A DNA stretch of 64,000 bases from a virus. Of this stretch, positions 38,701 to 45,116 are shown piece after piece (position 1 is the first letter of the stretch; every line of letters starts with the position of its first letter). A program made the position numbers and the translations under genes. Location: IMG/VR virus record IMGVR_UViG_3300048597_000634, positions 62,001 through 126,000 of that record, one strand, 5' to 3'. The notes beneath the pieces are model-generated. The model searched no databases and had not been told where the DNA came from. It saw only the letters and a program-made list of their open reading frames with translations.

Positions 38701-41700
38701 CGGGGGCGAGTTATTTAGTTAAGCGTATTCGTGAATACCATAAAACAAAGAAAGCCAAAGAAGCTTTAGAGAGTAAGCGACCTGGTGCTTCTCCTGATGT
38801 AATTAATAATACGTCAGATGATGGTGATGTTGGGCGCGGTGGCGGGACGGATGACGCTGGTGGCGACGGAGTCCTTAGCCCCAGACCCGGCGGGGGTGGG
38901 GACGGTGGTAGTGTAGGTCCTGCACCTACTTTGAAAGATGCTGATGATAGAGCGTCTACTAGAGCAGTTTTAGACACCAGTAATACTTCTATGTCTACTG
39001 AAGAAGTGAAGGCGGTCATGTCTAGAGGTAATGTTTCTGTAGAGCAGTATGAAGGTAAGTCTAAGTCTCTACAAGAGTACCATTCCGAGAAGATAGAAAT
39101 TTACGATAAGAAGATAAATGCGTTAAATACTGAGAGATCAGCGTTGTCAGCAGAAATAGACGGCTTAATTACAGAAAGGCTAAGGTTAGATGACGCGTAT
39201 CAAAACTCGTCGGTTACCGGCGGTAAAGAGGTGTATGAAGCTATAGAAGCGTCACATAATGCCTCATTGAAGCAGTTAGACGATAAGTTAAAGCAAGTCG
39301 ACCAGAGAATAGTAGAGATTGACCGTACAATAAACGCCCATAGTAAAGGGAGGGTCGCGTCTCAAACTATCATTAGTGAGTTGGGTACTGCGTATACTAT
39401 CAGGCACCAGCAGTTTAATATGCCAGCGCCCGCACCCGACCTGGTAATAACTCCACAACCTTCTCCGACAGTTGTCGGCCCCCAGCCTACCCTAGAGCCG
39501 CCTGTAAGCCGTGGCGGAACTACAGTAGCTCAACCTGTTATGCGTGGGCGGAATGCTATTGTCACTGATCTTGGTGACGGTACTGTGAGAAAGACATTAG
39601 TGCCTGACGGACCTAACCCACAGATAGCTAACAATATTCAAGTTGAGGCTGCGATACAACGTAAAATGGCCATCTTTGGCGTATCTCCAGACGTAAGGTC
39701 AGTTAACGTAGATTCTTTTGTCATGCGTAAAGTTACAGGGCACGCAGTAAGTCCTCTAACTGGAGAGGCTCTAACAGCTTCTAGACTAATAGCGGCTAGA
39801 AAGTTAGCTTTATTACATAGTCTGGGTGTTGTACACGGTGATGTACACTCTGGCAACATACTTACATCACCAGACGGCACTAAAGCTACGGTTTTAGATT
39901 ACGGTTACTCTAGATTAGCCAGTGTAGAAGAAGCTTACTCTATGCTGAGCGACAATGTAACCGTAGATAGACTCAAGAATAATGAATTTACGTCTAGGCC
40001 TATGGCTGACGGGTCACTGGGACCTCGTACAGTTGGGTCTGACCTGTCTGGGCTAATCAATATGTCTGGGTCTGACTCTGAGGAAGTATTGAAAGTATAT
40101 AAAAGTGAAATGGACCGTCACCGGCGTATGCCTGATAGTGACAATGTCTTTAAACTAAATGAGTTGGGACTACCTCCTGAAATAGAAGCCCAGGTCAAAT
40201 GGACAAACTCATCCGAGATAACCCTGAATAATGGTAACTTGGCATCTAGGGGTGCTGACATTGTTGAACCTATCATTGCACAACCCCAACAATCTACTCA
40301 GGCTAGTAGACCTATTACTAGTGCCCAAGAGATAATTAATAGATCGGGCGGTGGGTCTTCTGTGCCTACTACACCTCAACCCTCAATAGAATCTCATGTA
40401 AAGCTTGGTAGCGGGTCTACATCCTCGGCACCCAACCCAGTTATCTCCCAACCAGAACTCTTGGATACTGATAATAAAGTGGTCGGCGCCCCTGTAGAGC
40501 CTGACCAGATTGTAGCTAAGGGCGGTGCTAATATGGTGAGTCCAATGCCATCACAAAATCTTGGTACCACTACTAACCCCTTACCTAACGTATCCAACTA
40601 CGATAACAATGTAGTATCTAATCCTTTAGACCAGACACCTAGTGGTTTAAACAAGCAGCAGCCTGGCGGTTACATAAACCTAGGCTCAGACTCTATCAGA
40701 CCTAATGACCCAGTCACTATCATAAGTCGGTCTGGGCGCGGTCTCGTAGGTAATGCCATAGACTCCGTTAAAGAAGCAGATTGGCAAACCCGCGGCACCT
40801 ACGCTAGCAACACTGTTAGCGCTGGTATGGCTACCTTTAACCTCTACCGAGGTGTCACTACCTTAGCTAAGAAAAACACCACAGGCTTTGAAAAGTCCTA
40901 CGGGTTTGAATACTTAAGTCAATCTGGCGCTGGCTACGCTACTACTTACCTCACCATTAAAGGCGGGCTTAAAGCGACTAAGGCGCTGCCTTACCTAAAC
41001 TATGCTAGTGATGCTATCTCATTAGCTTATGGGAGTCATCGTCTTAATACAGCTACTACTGAAGCTGAATATATTAAAGCTAAGGGGGATGTAGGCGGCG
41101 CCATTGGTGGGTTGGCCGGTAATGTTGCTGGGCAGGGTATTGGTTGGCTGGTTGGCGGTGCTATTGGTGCAGGTATTGGTGCTGTCATCGGCTTCTTTGG
41201 TGGTTTTGGTATAGGTGCCGGTGTGGGTGCCGCCGCAGGATTTAAGATAGGCTCGTCTATAGGGTCTATAGTCGGTTCTATCGCTGGCTCTATGTACGGG
41301 GAGCAAGTAGGTAGAGACTGGGTCACTAAGAATAAGTATGGTGCCGGCGATGCCGTAGAAGTGTTCGACCTTACTGGTAAATATAAGAAGACTCAGGAGG
41401 ATAAGGAGCAGCGTAGAGCAGCGTCCATGGCTAGACACGATGGCGGACCTAAAGTGTCTTATGTCAAACCGAAGGCTACTACTGGTACTAAAGCTACTGC
41501 GGTTAAGAGAGTAACCAAACCCATGAGACCTGGGTCTAATACGTCAAAGAATGGGGGAACTCGGTCTGGTGTTGATGGGCCAACGAATAATATAGTGTCG
41601 TTTAACCCGCTTAGTAACGTACCTGGGTTGGACTTGTTCTTTCCTAAACCAGCGGCGGCTAGTGATGTTATACCCACAAGCGCAAAGGTTTATACGGAAC

Positions 41701-44700
41701 CTACCCTTCCTAAAGATATCAAGAATGTAGACGTTGATGTAACATCACGGTCTTTAGAATCTAAGACCCAGGAAGAAAAGGAAGAGATAGAAAATAAGCA
41801 GTGGTATGAAGGGCTCTTTGAAGGGCTGGCAGCAATGGGTCGGAATATGACCAATACCATCAACAAGGCAGCTGAGTATGTAGGTGATTTAATTGGCGAC
41901 GCCTGGAATTTTGTGACGGGTGGGGGCGCTGACGCTACCTTTGCCGATGGTAAGTTTAGCGGAAGTATGGCTCCGTTGTTTAACCTCATTCATAAATATG
42001 AGTCGCCTGGCGCCGGCTTTGATGCGTTAAATCCTTCTACAACGGGTACTGCTGTGTATGGTAAACCTCTAACTGAGACTACTATCGGAGAGATTATGGA
42101 TAGGTCTCCACGAGGTGGCGGACGCGCCAGTGGTATGTTTCAGTTTATGCCTTGGATTAATGGCAAAGAAGGGACGCTATATAGCGCCATGAAAGCTGCA
42201 GGTTATACCAGAGACACAGTCTTTACTGCCGAAGTACAGACTAATATGGCCATTAAATTTTTGCCTAAGCACAGACCTGAATTATGGGCGTATTTAACAG
42301 GTAAGTCTGACAATATCAACGCAGCTATGGATGACTTTGCTCGTGAGTGGGCTGCATTCCCTAACTCTAGAGATACAGGTGCTTATTCAGGACAACGTTC
42401 TGCTGGATTTGAAGAAACCAAGCAGGCATTAATAGAAACTCGTAAGTTAGTTATGGCTTCTGGCTCTGCGGAGGCAGGGTTTCAAACTGGAGCTGCTAGA
42501 GTAGGGGGCGTAGTTAAGACTAACGTGAAGACTATTCGTGATGGGGGTGGCACTCCTTATCACATTGATATGATGTTTGACCGAAGCACGTCATGGGAAC
42601 AAAGGGTTCAGGTTTTTGACCAACTAGCCGCTGGTTATGCTGCAATGGGTCGTCGCATTGAGTTTAGTAATAGTGCTGTTTCTGGTCTTGTATACCGAAC
42701 TAATCTTACCCAGAAGCAGAAAATCGACATGTTAAAGCGTGTAGAGTCTGCTCATAGTAATAGAAAAGGTGGTAGCGGTCGTGCCGCCATGGACTTTTTT
42801 GTCCCGCAAGAAGGTCATGCTAGATGGACAGGCGGACCAGCCACTAGCGGCTCAGGGGCTAACGTTGAGTATTTATTACCGGTCATTGAAGGTGGTTATT
42901 ATACTGTGGGTGCCAAAGGTCGTTCAGGTCAACATATTCAAGCTTTTGATGCTAGTGGTAAGAAGATATATGAGTTCTTTCACGGTGGTGGTGGTCAGCA
43001 AGGACGATTTAATTTTTCTGGTGCTGGTAGCGGCGGCTCTATGCCACAAGCAACACAACAAAATAGACCGCCCCATCCTCTCACTAGAGGTGAAAAGAAA
43101 GTTACTAGTGGCACTACCGGAAAAGGTCAATCAGGCAGTGTTACCCACTTTAAATATGAAGAATACACAGGCAAACGGGTAAGCGTTGGTAACAACCAAA
43201 CTATGGCAGAGCCCGCTGCCATCGCATTTAAGAAAATGCAAGAAGCCGCCGCTAAAGAAGGCGTAACGTTACAAGCTCGTAGTGGCTTCAGGTCAGTTAA
43301 AGAACAAGGAGAGGTCTTTAAACGAGGCCTAGATAGAAGAGAAGGCAATGTTTACGAAAATACTTTATATATTGCCCCTGCCGGATATTCAGAGCATGCC
43401 ACGGGTTACGCCATCGATATTACGGGTACTCTCAGTGAAGGTCTAACTGCTGCTGTAGCTGATACCGCCGCCGGCAAATGGTTGGCAGCTAACTCTGCCA
43501 AGTTCGGCTATCAAATGTCTTTCCCTAAAGGAAATGCCGACGGCGTCACTTATGAGCCTTGGCACTTTAGGTTTATGGGTGATTACTACGAAGGTAGTGA
43601 ACCTGATACGTCTACTGACGGAGTTTATGTACCCAGTGAGGGTGGTAGTATAACTCGACAACGACCCCAACGACGAAAAGTAACTTCCTGGGCTGAGCGG
43701 GAACGTCGTGCACAAGAACGCATTAAGTCTGGTCAGGTTAGGCGTGAAGTTAATATCGGAACACCAGCTAAAAATAATGGTGTACGTCAAGGCGGTGCCA
43801 AGGTACAGACTAAAGCTGAAGAGCTGCCCAAGAATATTCAGACTAATGATGTACCTGCCATGTCTAATGACCGTCGTGGTGTTAGTGGCTCTAGCGGGGG
43901 CTCGGGCGGAGGTGGTGGCGCCGGGGGCGGTAGTTCTGTAATAAGTGGACCCGTTTACACTCAGGGAGATTTAGGGTCTCCGGGAGCATTCCACTTTGAC
44001 ATCAAACGAGTCGAAGGCGGGTTTTATGAACGTGATTACCTAGACAATTATGTCCAAGTAAATGGTAAGCCTATAGGCACAGGTATTACAGTTAAGGGTG
44101 GAGAGTACGGAGCCCCTAGGTCTTACGGTGGTCATGGTGGCTGGGACTATGCCTTTGGGGATAAGAATGCCGGGCTTAGTCTTGTTAATGGTGCCCGCTT
44201 AATCAGCGTTACACCCACTAAGACCTATGGTGATAAGCTAATATTCCAGCTTCCTACTGGAGAACAGTTCGCTATTATCCATGGACGAGCTACTGCCTTG
44301 GGTAAAGATTCCGCTGGAGCGGAAGGAGCATATGCTCAAACTGATGGCTCGGTCAGTTTGGCTAGTGGCGGTGGGGGCCGTGGCGGTTACAGATATATGC
44401 AGCCGCCTCGTAGAAAAGTCACTTCCTGGGCTGAGCGAGAACGTCGGGCTCAGGAACGTATTAGATCTGGTCAAGTTGTAAGGCAGTCTTACGTTACTAA
44501 CCCAAGTAGAACCCGTAATAACCAAGTGAGACCCGGCGGCAACATTACCCAAAGCGGCGGCGGTTTTGGTTGGTTAAAGCTACCTTCCTTCTTTAGACCG
44601 CAATCTACTAACCAAGACAAAGTTTCAGCGATATATGAACCTGATGCTAAACGTAATGCTCGCCAGAAAGACTTACTCAAGACTATTCCTTCTAACCAGA

Positions 44701-45116
44701 AAGACTTAGACGTAGATGAAATCCTTGACACTAAGGTTACCCAGGCTTCAGATGAGGCTATGTCTAATGCAGAGATTATCGGTAATGTAATCGCTGAGGC
44801 GGCGGCCAAAGCCTATAAACAAAAACAAGAAGCCACCCCAGAAAAAGCCGTTCATCATATTACTAACGTCCAACGTCCGGCGGAGACTGCCCTTAACGTT
44901 AACAGCTACTCGCGGGCCATCACCAGTAACATTACCCGTGCTACTAAAACACAAACTGTTTATCAACCGGACAACGACCAAAATGTTATCTTGGTCAGCT
45001 CTCAAGTAGACCACACTATGGTAAATGTCAATGTGGCTAACAGTGGAATTAAATCGCCGTGCGGGTGGCAGATGGCGGGTAAGAAACAAAGAGTACAGGG
45101 ACCTTGTGTTGCCTAA
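26772..45116 (+). CDS. Giant tape-measure protein (6,114 aa) with kinase-like and cell-wall-cutting domains
   Basis: One unbroken 18.3-kb gene. N-terminal 1,200 residues are soluble and helical. Roughly 1,250-3,950 contain dozens of Ala/Gly-rich hydrophobic segments typical of tape measures. About 4,000-4,160 is a charged coiled-coil-like stretch (SEKIEIYDKKINALNTERSA). A protein-kinase-like domain follows (4,257-4,440; K4274, E4292, H4355-G-D4357, N4362, D4376-Y-G). A glycine zipper lies at 4,775-4,843. Then come a lysozyme/transglycosylase-like domain (catalytic-type E5077), a VanY-like DD-carboxypeptidase (H5542, H5598) and an M23-like peptidase (H5788, D5792, H5837). Tape measures set tail length, and those with wall hydrolases help injection. 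By the usual rule of about 0.15 nm per residue, even the first 4,250 residues would span several hundred nm. ATG at 26772; the stop overlaps the integrase stop. Confidence 0.85.
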   Translation: MAGTFGYTSVNNDHQLKFNVPDRFSASRTGQVRPESGSNPYVVYSETHTVFNLEQSLSRFKRGTVETDNFLVTAPPDSFLGWALGKTESQVLAKQGVTRVQQSEFSFGANKSKIHVPAETQGIGRLRSFLERVNLNGEPPLVSGAGVDPNVPKEIEQKLAHFKITTGDIDAAALGQYEGITDGNNSPVEAPTKVAVQTTAMYGNYQFHGTWGIVGGALSFKRDSSGITDLGRGAYTQGYMDTSIHIEDPRYLRMVDDWSKDKYATRGVFRSEDYSKEGQEKLEGVKLLRNVSIHEEAIRETAAYIEALSPRSATAERLSEGKQITNKDLENIRKEYAEDLEVIQSDMQAAGAMYYMSGPAMGYNETNLSDNTVAGIRRQQVKQTLDQIETLKQLGIKPVIHTDINRMDIDTGSKRRLLEEAYVVQTHTFFGMSQQQAHHNVSGLVIPNLDIDSQAGSRLKEAGLASESGLAGFISLGTARLIGSFAYEMGIQVDLDAAPDSYVDAIMGSIGRTLNVGAVYRQRKDAAYQGPSGADLSSFYKPTYRDVRSGNFQEIGLLPVMPNEMPDDFFEYYGGLSTRIYSDRYQALYGTKATGMQGHVLERLDAKLSAPGFGMGLNQLFRQDDLYTPGQGLAGFLATSIGRVFDTVSGHYTMQRIKKQHDGDLSGSLGEYQQKIIEQEHFRAIEQRGFFENLFNTLTTTIADTSLSMASYFGVTHAYSIAKAQIEDAGSKHILDVVTGAVGEGKAHTSILMLTGGHSKLFEEANQLHELMDKVGGFDSIKSASSLGDYLLAVQDFTSGQDVTIAEGATDSVFGWYKKKKDVEGFMRTPTGPGAAPVSALGEQQLFDFLDDIYNVKPGLDDDLASLVKKKLGQANTNSIDPAALRKAYAKALEEMGITINLPTSGNAHVSGSVELARSLDNANSGAIHMPDAVGFRNIRAVRRLDSANLTNMFLPFLDNAVDLSTEASKEGYLKAREQLVDLARAKPVLTFDSSVQGEHTNKILHYGYDRLTDLARTFDDLAQYLPAYPLLWIKPIRDAFNRYELAQGKTKDDILGTRRSFRDLIGPGFTGLLSLQGEVSRTIGSIAQVGVGKYVTNTLEVFKLQGQASVLEAKIANSFKESYKFIAQVHGAANNVNFDDVLQAFIDRLQDPKKSGINQQDFEELAKLHSEISLKINKTPGLKYSTGHNELGAPGEDSYAGLRKFLFSAGAVLIADRIIDHFFIKPQGVDLGDSLMSHIFGTVSPEVEGREEDAKVLAGYSQNYSHTAPAIFKYPAATAGYAIGGLVFPSVYHQASHLKYWTSATKGKQFTSDQVELVTQVASGITQGLQGITPNATKEQLAEAFAKGSANAFAGSNKLRFGYAGAFVGASLALLATQAITSVVASTLEPLVALGDTAFRGRWHDPRKGLELDPIKGSAAAIFAKAHRQGAARAAALSQRAEARGGKAGDYMDYTSRGSMVVAWLLSSSMTVSAQQPGRLFYPFATQIAAPFYQFAMVGKLDPSSNQITMQSGLQLFPLSGVGFMVPSMFNPATKYTPSIAEQFLINQLTDLTPGMNQRALIGDDSDVEQRKEAYSLLKASSGILSLALGSGLNPTFDYRPVMFIGGLTALQSAEQVLGKSVGRLKPDSALYKELKNYETVYSIASMGLNVTDKLTRGAFSLSLTGVNYLTHSITAFLGRGELSLFKAGPAARKLMPFYLSAMLVAGMLRPGQTTTEHQSDHIGSLIENLTEGNTFGAVRLEQDHLTNYVLATAIGSAGFGGALTASGAFENVADWANEAGTGYIGLKKQEMYKTYLEHLGKIGVSVDDAADFRKQLMVSIKRGENVTTLLSQVNRQQLPLLQSGAARLGMASRVLAPILLGSFVAAQFLSLTDFYDHSNPVSYLLRGLTDTGRGAQMTYEQKAMLSNLGIKGARYQPKNVGEAVSNVGDYLLRSVFFMGNPSKSMGTYQDAPSPFLGLGGPFGVSGQQDMMKSYMQSQSVAADVSGSFYLMPAMASEFNNAKSLGPLLAAAQRNPNLTDSRAVALYRATLMRKSRATYKNNISAGESAAISSPTLQIAIGRRSDEVRRLAWQTGEGHMLDLLTTMAAAGRIKTEATTNFISNAGATIYDFVGNNFRIQPTNIAGNPVRFSIQTNAEFARAMWTMAKGSNTQTDINTMLYDSERVQDAGPNPVTGYFGNIMSYAFGTFYDRTLDEYGPSFHNILPAAALAFSAVGLSAMLTGTAITSVVQGIGALGALQVYGTLADSARNLDQARQNVTHVIQSTSYGIGRDNKLMKQVGSVMSEMDMTGGVTEEAITALNSVFGKRNQVGSLGKFSNSLAGKASQLASMSASNTNDITEVLRQIKADFNDSVEGLQKGFNMSNDAFKEMLEGIFDATDSTLVAGINNILRNMPLEETRRQEIEILLLQHMQNNMDPLRNTSGFKLTDAAPSDKSRIVYNSLSDKKTMSASSAFINTVLDQEGYSGLFKRSTGGLFRASFAMFDMKAAYEFASFAAASSDPMDELERRRSSYAAAASLFQTFGMIIPGQVVLGTLAKNPTLAVAAMVAAVGIGSVAYANKGFRKKVSNFFKPKFKWADRNIIKPTIRSIASALDAVGSIGAVQTMLSPVRVITSGLDPMFTNMRRRAARIPGVNFIADMFIPETKESFYDRWSEQTPTMTAYGPRMELYTRAEIEQDRKNRIESRRRRGGQLNAGISVELMSGFLQGRPDSTELGRMRLERLTKGAGRVASEHIGYSYVSPLIHLAVKRRQQEIDSYGNALLGPLVPETRGSAAPILSLSTSVMRYSLHSTGSLIQAPMDVAGKGAAITIKSFAWLNDAFTKVKDSKLVFGLIGGAKAAPNNQMFTWAAAGVIGSSILADRLGWTQKEDKKWQTAGLVIGAGATAAVARPYAGAAFNMLADQDNFAGKNIRKLRRINMNAITDLAVKVGMGGLKWTKGLFSHASQWARTQSWSRIAANTGYSGAAIVGATMLLSPAVDDFLGWGEDPKKENDRKLLDRRRMTAIGVTAGVSLLARLGATWKPNLAGSAVNKVGGSVTRLATFGVSTLAVFKLSKVVMANQITGFGFNTAFNVGYGLLNLEDDAQGRAKAQAYEATTSTIAFGLTVGYAYNVYGKELINKARGIAPTHVGWAAFRHNVKSGLKNIFTPVTFGAPYWGQIRGLLGGGWNAVYNSNNLAGRALRPTGRYLGMAKDMLPKLPPGWNEPVNKFFGRKINWLINAQNAANPTKAQYAAFDAEQIGLREPARKLAIKKWGTVASHAAKLTPLIMDTATIAAAHHRYTKVDPKDHLGNYKEAYRAYYQSSAMTAVSSVLSAISGGDKKVGLVSTLLTTTQVSDIAGRMAEEWATKDLYSGRLLTEQRAGQDSYFSPESAAGVGALTLSAAATASYYKVGVFKSARWDKTANFMATHAGQVAQTAITAYNWQDTWRAGRQRYSGTNPNYIAAQRSSDLGKGALYAAAMLSLASKNPSSGGKNLALRTAGVVTFTAAAMAMDNTESYFAKQHTLAVREAGIRDVYVKNLIQREAAESTLGYGAAGAAIAGLTVASLLAFKGKGTPFWSKASYALLSAATGGSAASFFGHQWQLNKGIQKYKDGITPEQYLERQRWIDNGAYTPDSWRNTDQNRMQWLLWNTDSVNARNQVRRGRTGAAIGLGNLSSSYVTPDMIAAAQDRELRARYGQPITFTSTVQFVGGATILAANTFRYEKGLGAVGVTFRQHIKPTATLFDTVAGSAKDMSLWQKGKSIGGSTLNAGFQALPLMSYYFAAQGAKEQITKHSGRYSSGRMTTAQYLQATALSRRAYMARSEALYDAYLPGSSSIMRSIISGVAFGAAKGALSGVLDSKAIDDERRWIERNKEGLNLSSLNLAKANRASRKYLTGGSGTDKVVGLATGVTTLSINLSAGFITGGPVGIFTGLITSIVPGLQNQAIAKANISRHRARNVLLEKGNEVGHEGILDDLSGIGADGYGMMALNMGISSGASYLVKRIREYHKTKKAKEALESKRPGASPDVINNTSDDGDVGRGGGTDDAGGDGVLSPRPGGGGDGGSVGPAPTLKDADDRASTRAVLDTSNTSMSTEEVKAVMSRGNVSVEQYEGKSKSLQEYHSEKIEIYDKKINALNTERSALSAEIDGLITERLRLDDAYQNSSVTGGKEVYEAIEASHNASLKQLDDKLKQVDQRIVEIDRTINAHSKGRVASQTIISELGTAYTIRHQQFNMPAPAPDLVITPQPSPTVVGPQPTLEPPVSRGGTTVAQPVMRGRNAIVTDLGDGTVRKTLVPDGPNPQIANNIQVEAAIQRKMAIFGVSPDVRSVNVDSFVMRKVTGHAVSPLTGEALTASRLIAARKLALLHSLGVVHGDVHSGNILTSPDGTKATVLDYGYSRLASVEEAYSMLSDNVTVDRLKNNEFTSRPMADGSLGPRTVGSDLSGLINMSGSDSEEVLKVYKSEMDRHRRMPDSDNVFKLNELGLPPEIEAQVKWTNSSEITLNNGNLASRGADIVEPIIAQPQQSTQASRPITSAQEIINRSGGGSSVPTTPQPSIESHVKLGSGSTSSAPNPVISQPELLDTDNKVVGAPVEPDQIVAKGGANMVSPMPSQNLGTTTNPLPNVSNYDNNVVSNPLDQTPSGLNKQQPGGYINLGSDSIRPNDPVTIISRSGRGLVGNAIDSVKEADWQTRGTYASNTVSAGMATFNLYRGVTTLAKKNTTGFEKSYGFEYLSQSGAGYATTYLTIKGGLKATKALPYLNYASDAISLAYGSHRLNTATTEAEYIKAKGDVGGAIGGLAGNVAGQGIGWLVGGAIGAGIGAVIGFFGGFGIGAGVGAAAGFKIGSSIGSIVGSIAGSMYGEQVGRDWVTKNKYGAGDAVEVFDLTGKYKKTQEDKEQRRAASMARHDGGPKVSYVKPKATTGTKATAVKRVTKPMRPGSNTSKNGGTRSGVDGPTNNIVSFNPLSNVPGLDLFFPKPAAASDVIPTSAKVYTEPTLPKDIKNVDVDVTSRSLESKTQEEKEEIENKQWYEGLFEGLAAMGRNMTNTINKAAEYVGDLIGDAWNFVTGGGADATFADGKFSGSMAPLFNLIHKYESPGAGFDALNPSTTGTAVYGKPLTETTIGEIMDRSPRGGGRASGMFQFMPWINGKEGTLYSAMKAAGYTRDTVFTAEVQTNMAIKFLPKHRPELWAYLTGKSDNINAAMDDFAREWAAFPNSRDTGAYSGQRSAGFEETKQALIETRKLVMASGSAEAGFQTGAARVGGVVKTNVKTIRDGGGTPYHIDMMFDRSTSWEQRVQVFDQLAAGYAAMGRRIEFSNSAVSGLVYRTNLTQKQKIDMLKRVESAHSNRKGGSGRAAMDFFVPQEGHARWTGGPATSGSGANVEYLLPVIEGGYYTVGAKGRSGQHIQAFDASGKKIYEFFHGGGGQQGRFNFSGAGSGGSMPQATQQNRPPHPLTRGEKKVTSGTTGKGQSGSVTHFKYEEYTGKRVSVGNNQTMAEPAAIAFKKMQEAAAKEGVTLQARSGFRSVKEQGEVFKRGLDRREGNVYENTLYIAPAGYSEHATGYAIDITGTLSEGLTAAVADTAAGKWLAANSAKFGYQMSFPKGNADGVTYEPWHFRFMGDYYEGSEPDTSTDGVYVPSEGGSITRQRPQRRKVTSWAERERRAQERIKSGQVRREVNIGTPAKNNGVRQGGAKVQTKAEELPKNIQTNDVPAMSNDRRGVSGSSGGSGGGGGAGGGSSVISGPVYTQGDLGSPGAFHFDIKRVEGGFYERDYLDNYVQVNGKPIGTGITVKGGEYGAPRSYGGHGGWDYAFGDKNAGLSLVNGARLISVTPTKTYGDKLIFQLPTGEQFAIIHGRATALGKDSAGAEGAYAQTDGSVSLASGGGGRGGYRYMQPPRRKVTSWAERERRAQERIRSGQVVRQSYVTNPSRTRNNQVRPGGNITQSGGGFGWLKLPSFFRPQSTNQDKVSAIYEPDAKRNARQKDLLKTIPSNQKDLDVDEILDTKVTQASDEAMSNAEIIGNVIAEAAAKAYKQKQEATPEKAVHHITNVQRPAETALNVNSYSRAITSNITRATKTQTVYQPDNDQNVILVSSQVDHTMVNVNVANSGIKSPCGWQMAGKKQRVQGPCVA
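39540..40090 (+). other. Protein-kinase-like domain inside the tape measure
   Basis: Residues about 4,257-4,440. Hallmarks in order: Gly-rich strand (DLGDGTVRK) with K4274, a helix glutamate E4292, the catalytic loop HGDVHSGN (4355-4362) and the metal-binding DYG at 4376-4378 in place of DFG. HGDxHxxN is the loop of the atypical kinase families (RIO, ABC1, APH, Bud32). The Lys, Glu, catalytic-loop Asp and DYG Asp are all kept, so ATP binding and catalysis look possible. Sequence inspection only; no profile search done. Confidence 0.7.
41094..41300 (+). other. Glycine-zipper segment in the tape measure
   Basis: Residues about 4,775-4,843 are almost continuous G-x-x-x-G repeats with Ala, Ile and Val (IGGLAGN...GAIGAGIGAVIG). 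Such zippers insert into membranes; here it could form a channel or anchor in the inner membrane during injection. Confidence 0.7.
41949..42460 (+). other. Lysozyme/transglycosylase-like domain in the tape measure
   Basis: Residues about 5,060-5,230. The pattern NLIHKYES with E5077 matches the catalytic Glu-Ser of lytic transglycosylase and GH24/SLT-type folds. It is followed by a GxFQFMP-type segment (ASGMFQFMPW) and a Q-x-x-MAIKFL helix. It likely cuts glycan strands at injection. Fold family not resolved further. Confidence 0.65.
43150..43600 (+). other. VanY-like (M15) peptidase domain in the tape measure
   Basis: Residues about 5,460-5,610. Shows SGFRSVKEQ, then SEHATGYAIDI with H5542 and the Asp seven residues on, then EPWHFRFMG with H5598. 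These are the zinc ligands of M15 DD-carboxypeptidases, which cut peptide cross-links. Confidence 0.85.
43671..43742 (+). repeat. Linker repeat, copy 1, after the VanY domain
   Basis: Codes RRKVTSWAERERRAQERIKS, a charged helix. A second copy with one Lys/Arg exchange lies at 44409-44480 after the M23-like domain. The DNA differs at many third positions, so the duplication is old and kept by selection. Confidence 0.85.
43960..44345 (+). other. M23-like peptidase domain in the tape measure
   Basis: Residues about 5,730-5,860. GGHGGWDYAFG gives H5788 and D5792 (the H-x-x-x-D of LytM-type endopeptidases), and FAIIHGRA gives H5837, matching the third ligand. The first His of the usual H-x-H pair is not seen, so activity is uncertain. 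Confidence 0.55.
44409..44480 (+). repeat. Linker repeat, copy 2, after the M23-like domain
   Basis: Partner of 43671-43742; codes RRKVTSWAERERRAQERIRS. It follows a hydrolase domain just as copy 1 does, so a 'domain plus linker' unit was probably duplicated. Confidence 0.85.

Noticed and set aside
41022-41438. Antisense ORFs over the glycine-zipper region
   Set aside because: Low-complexity shadows of the tape-measure frame.
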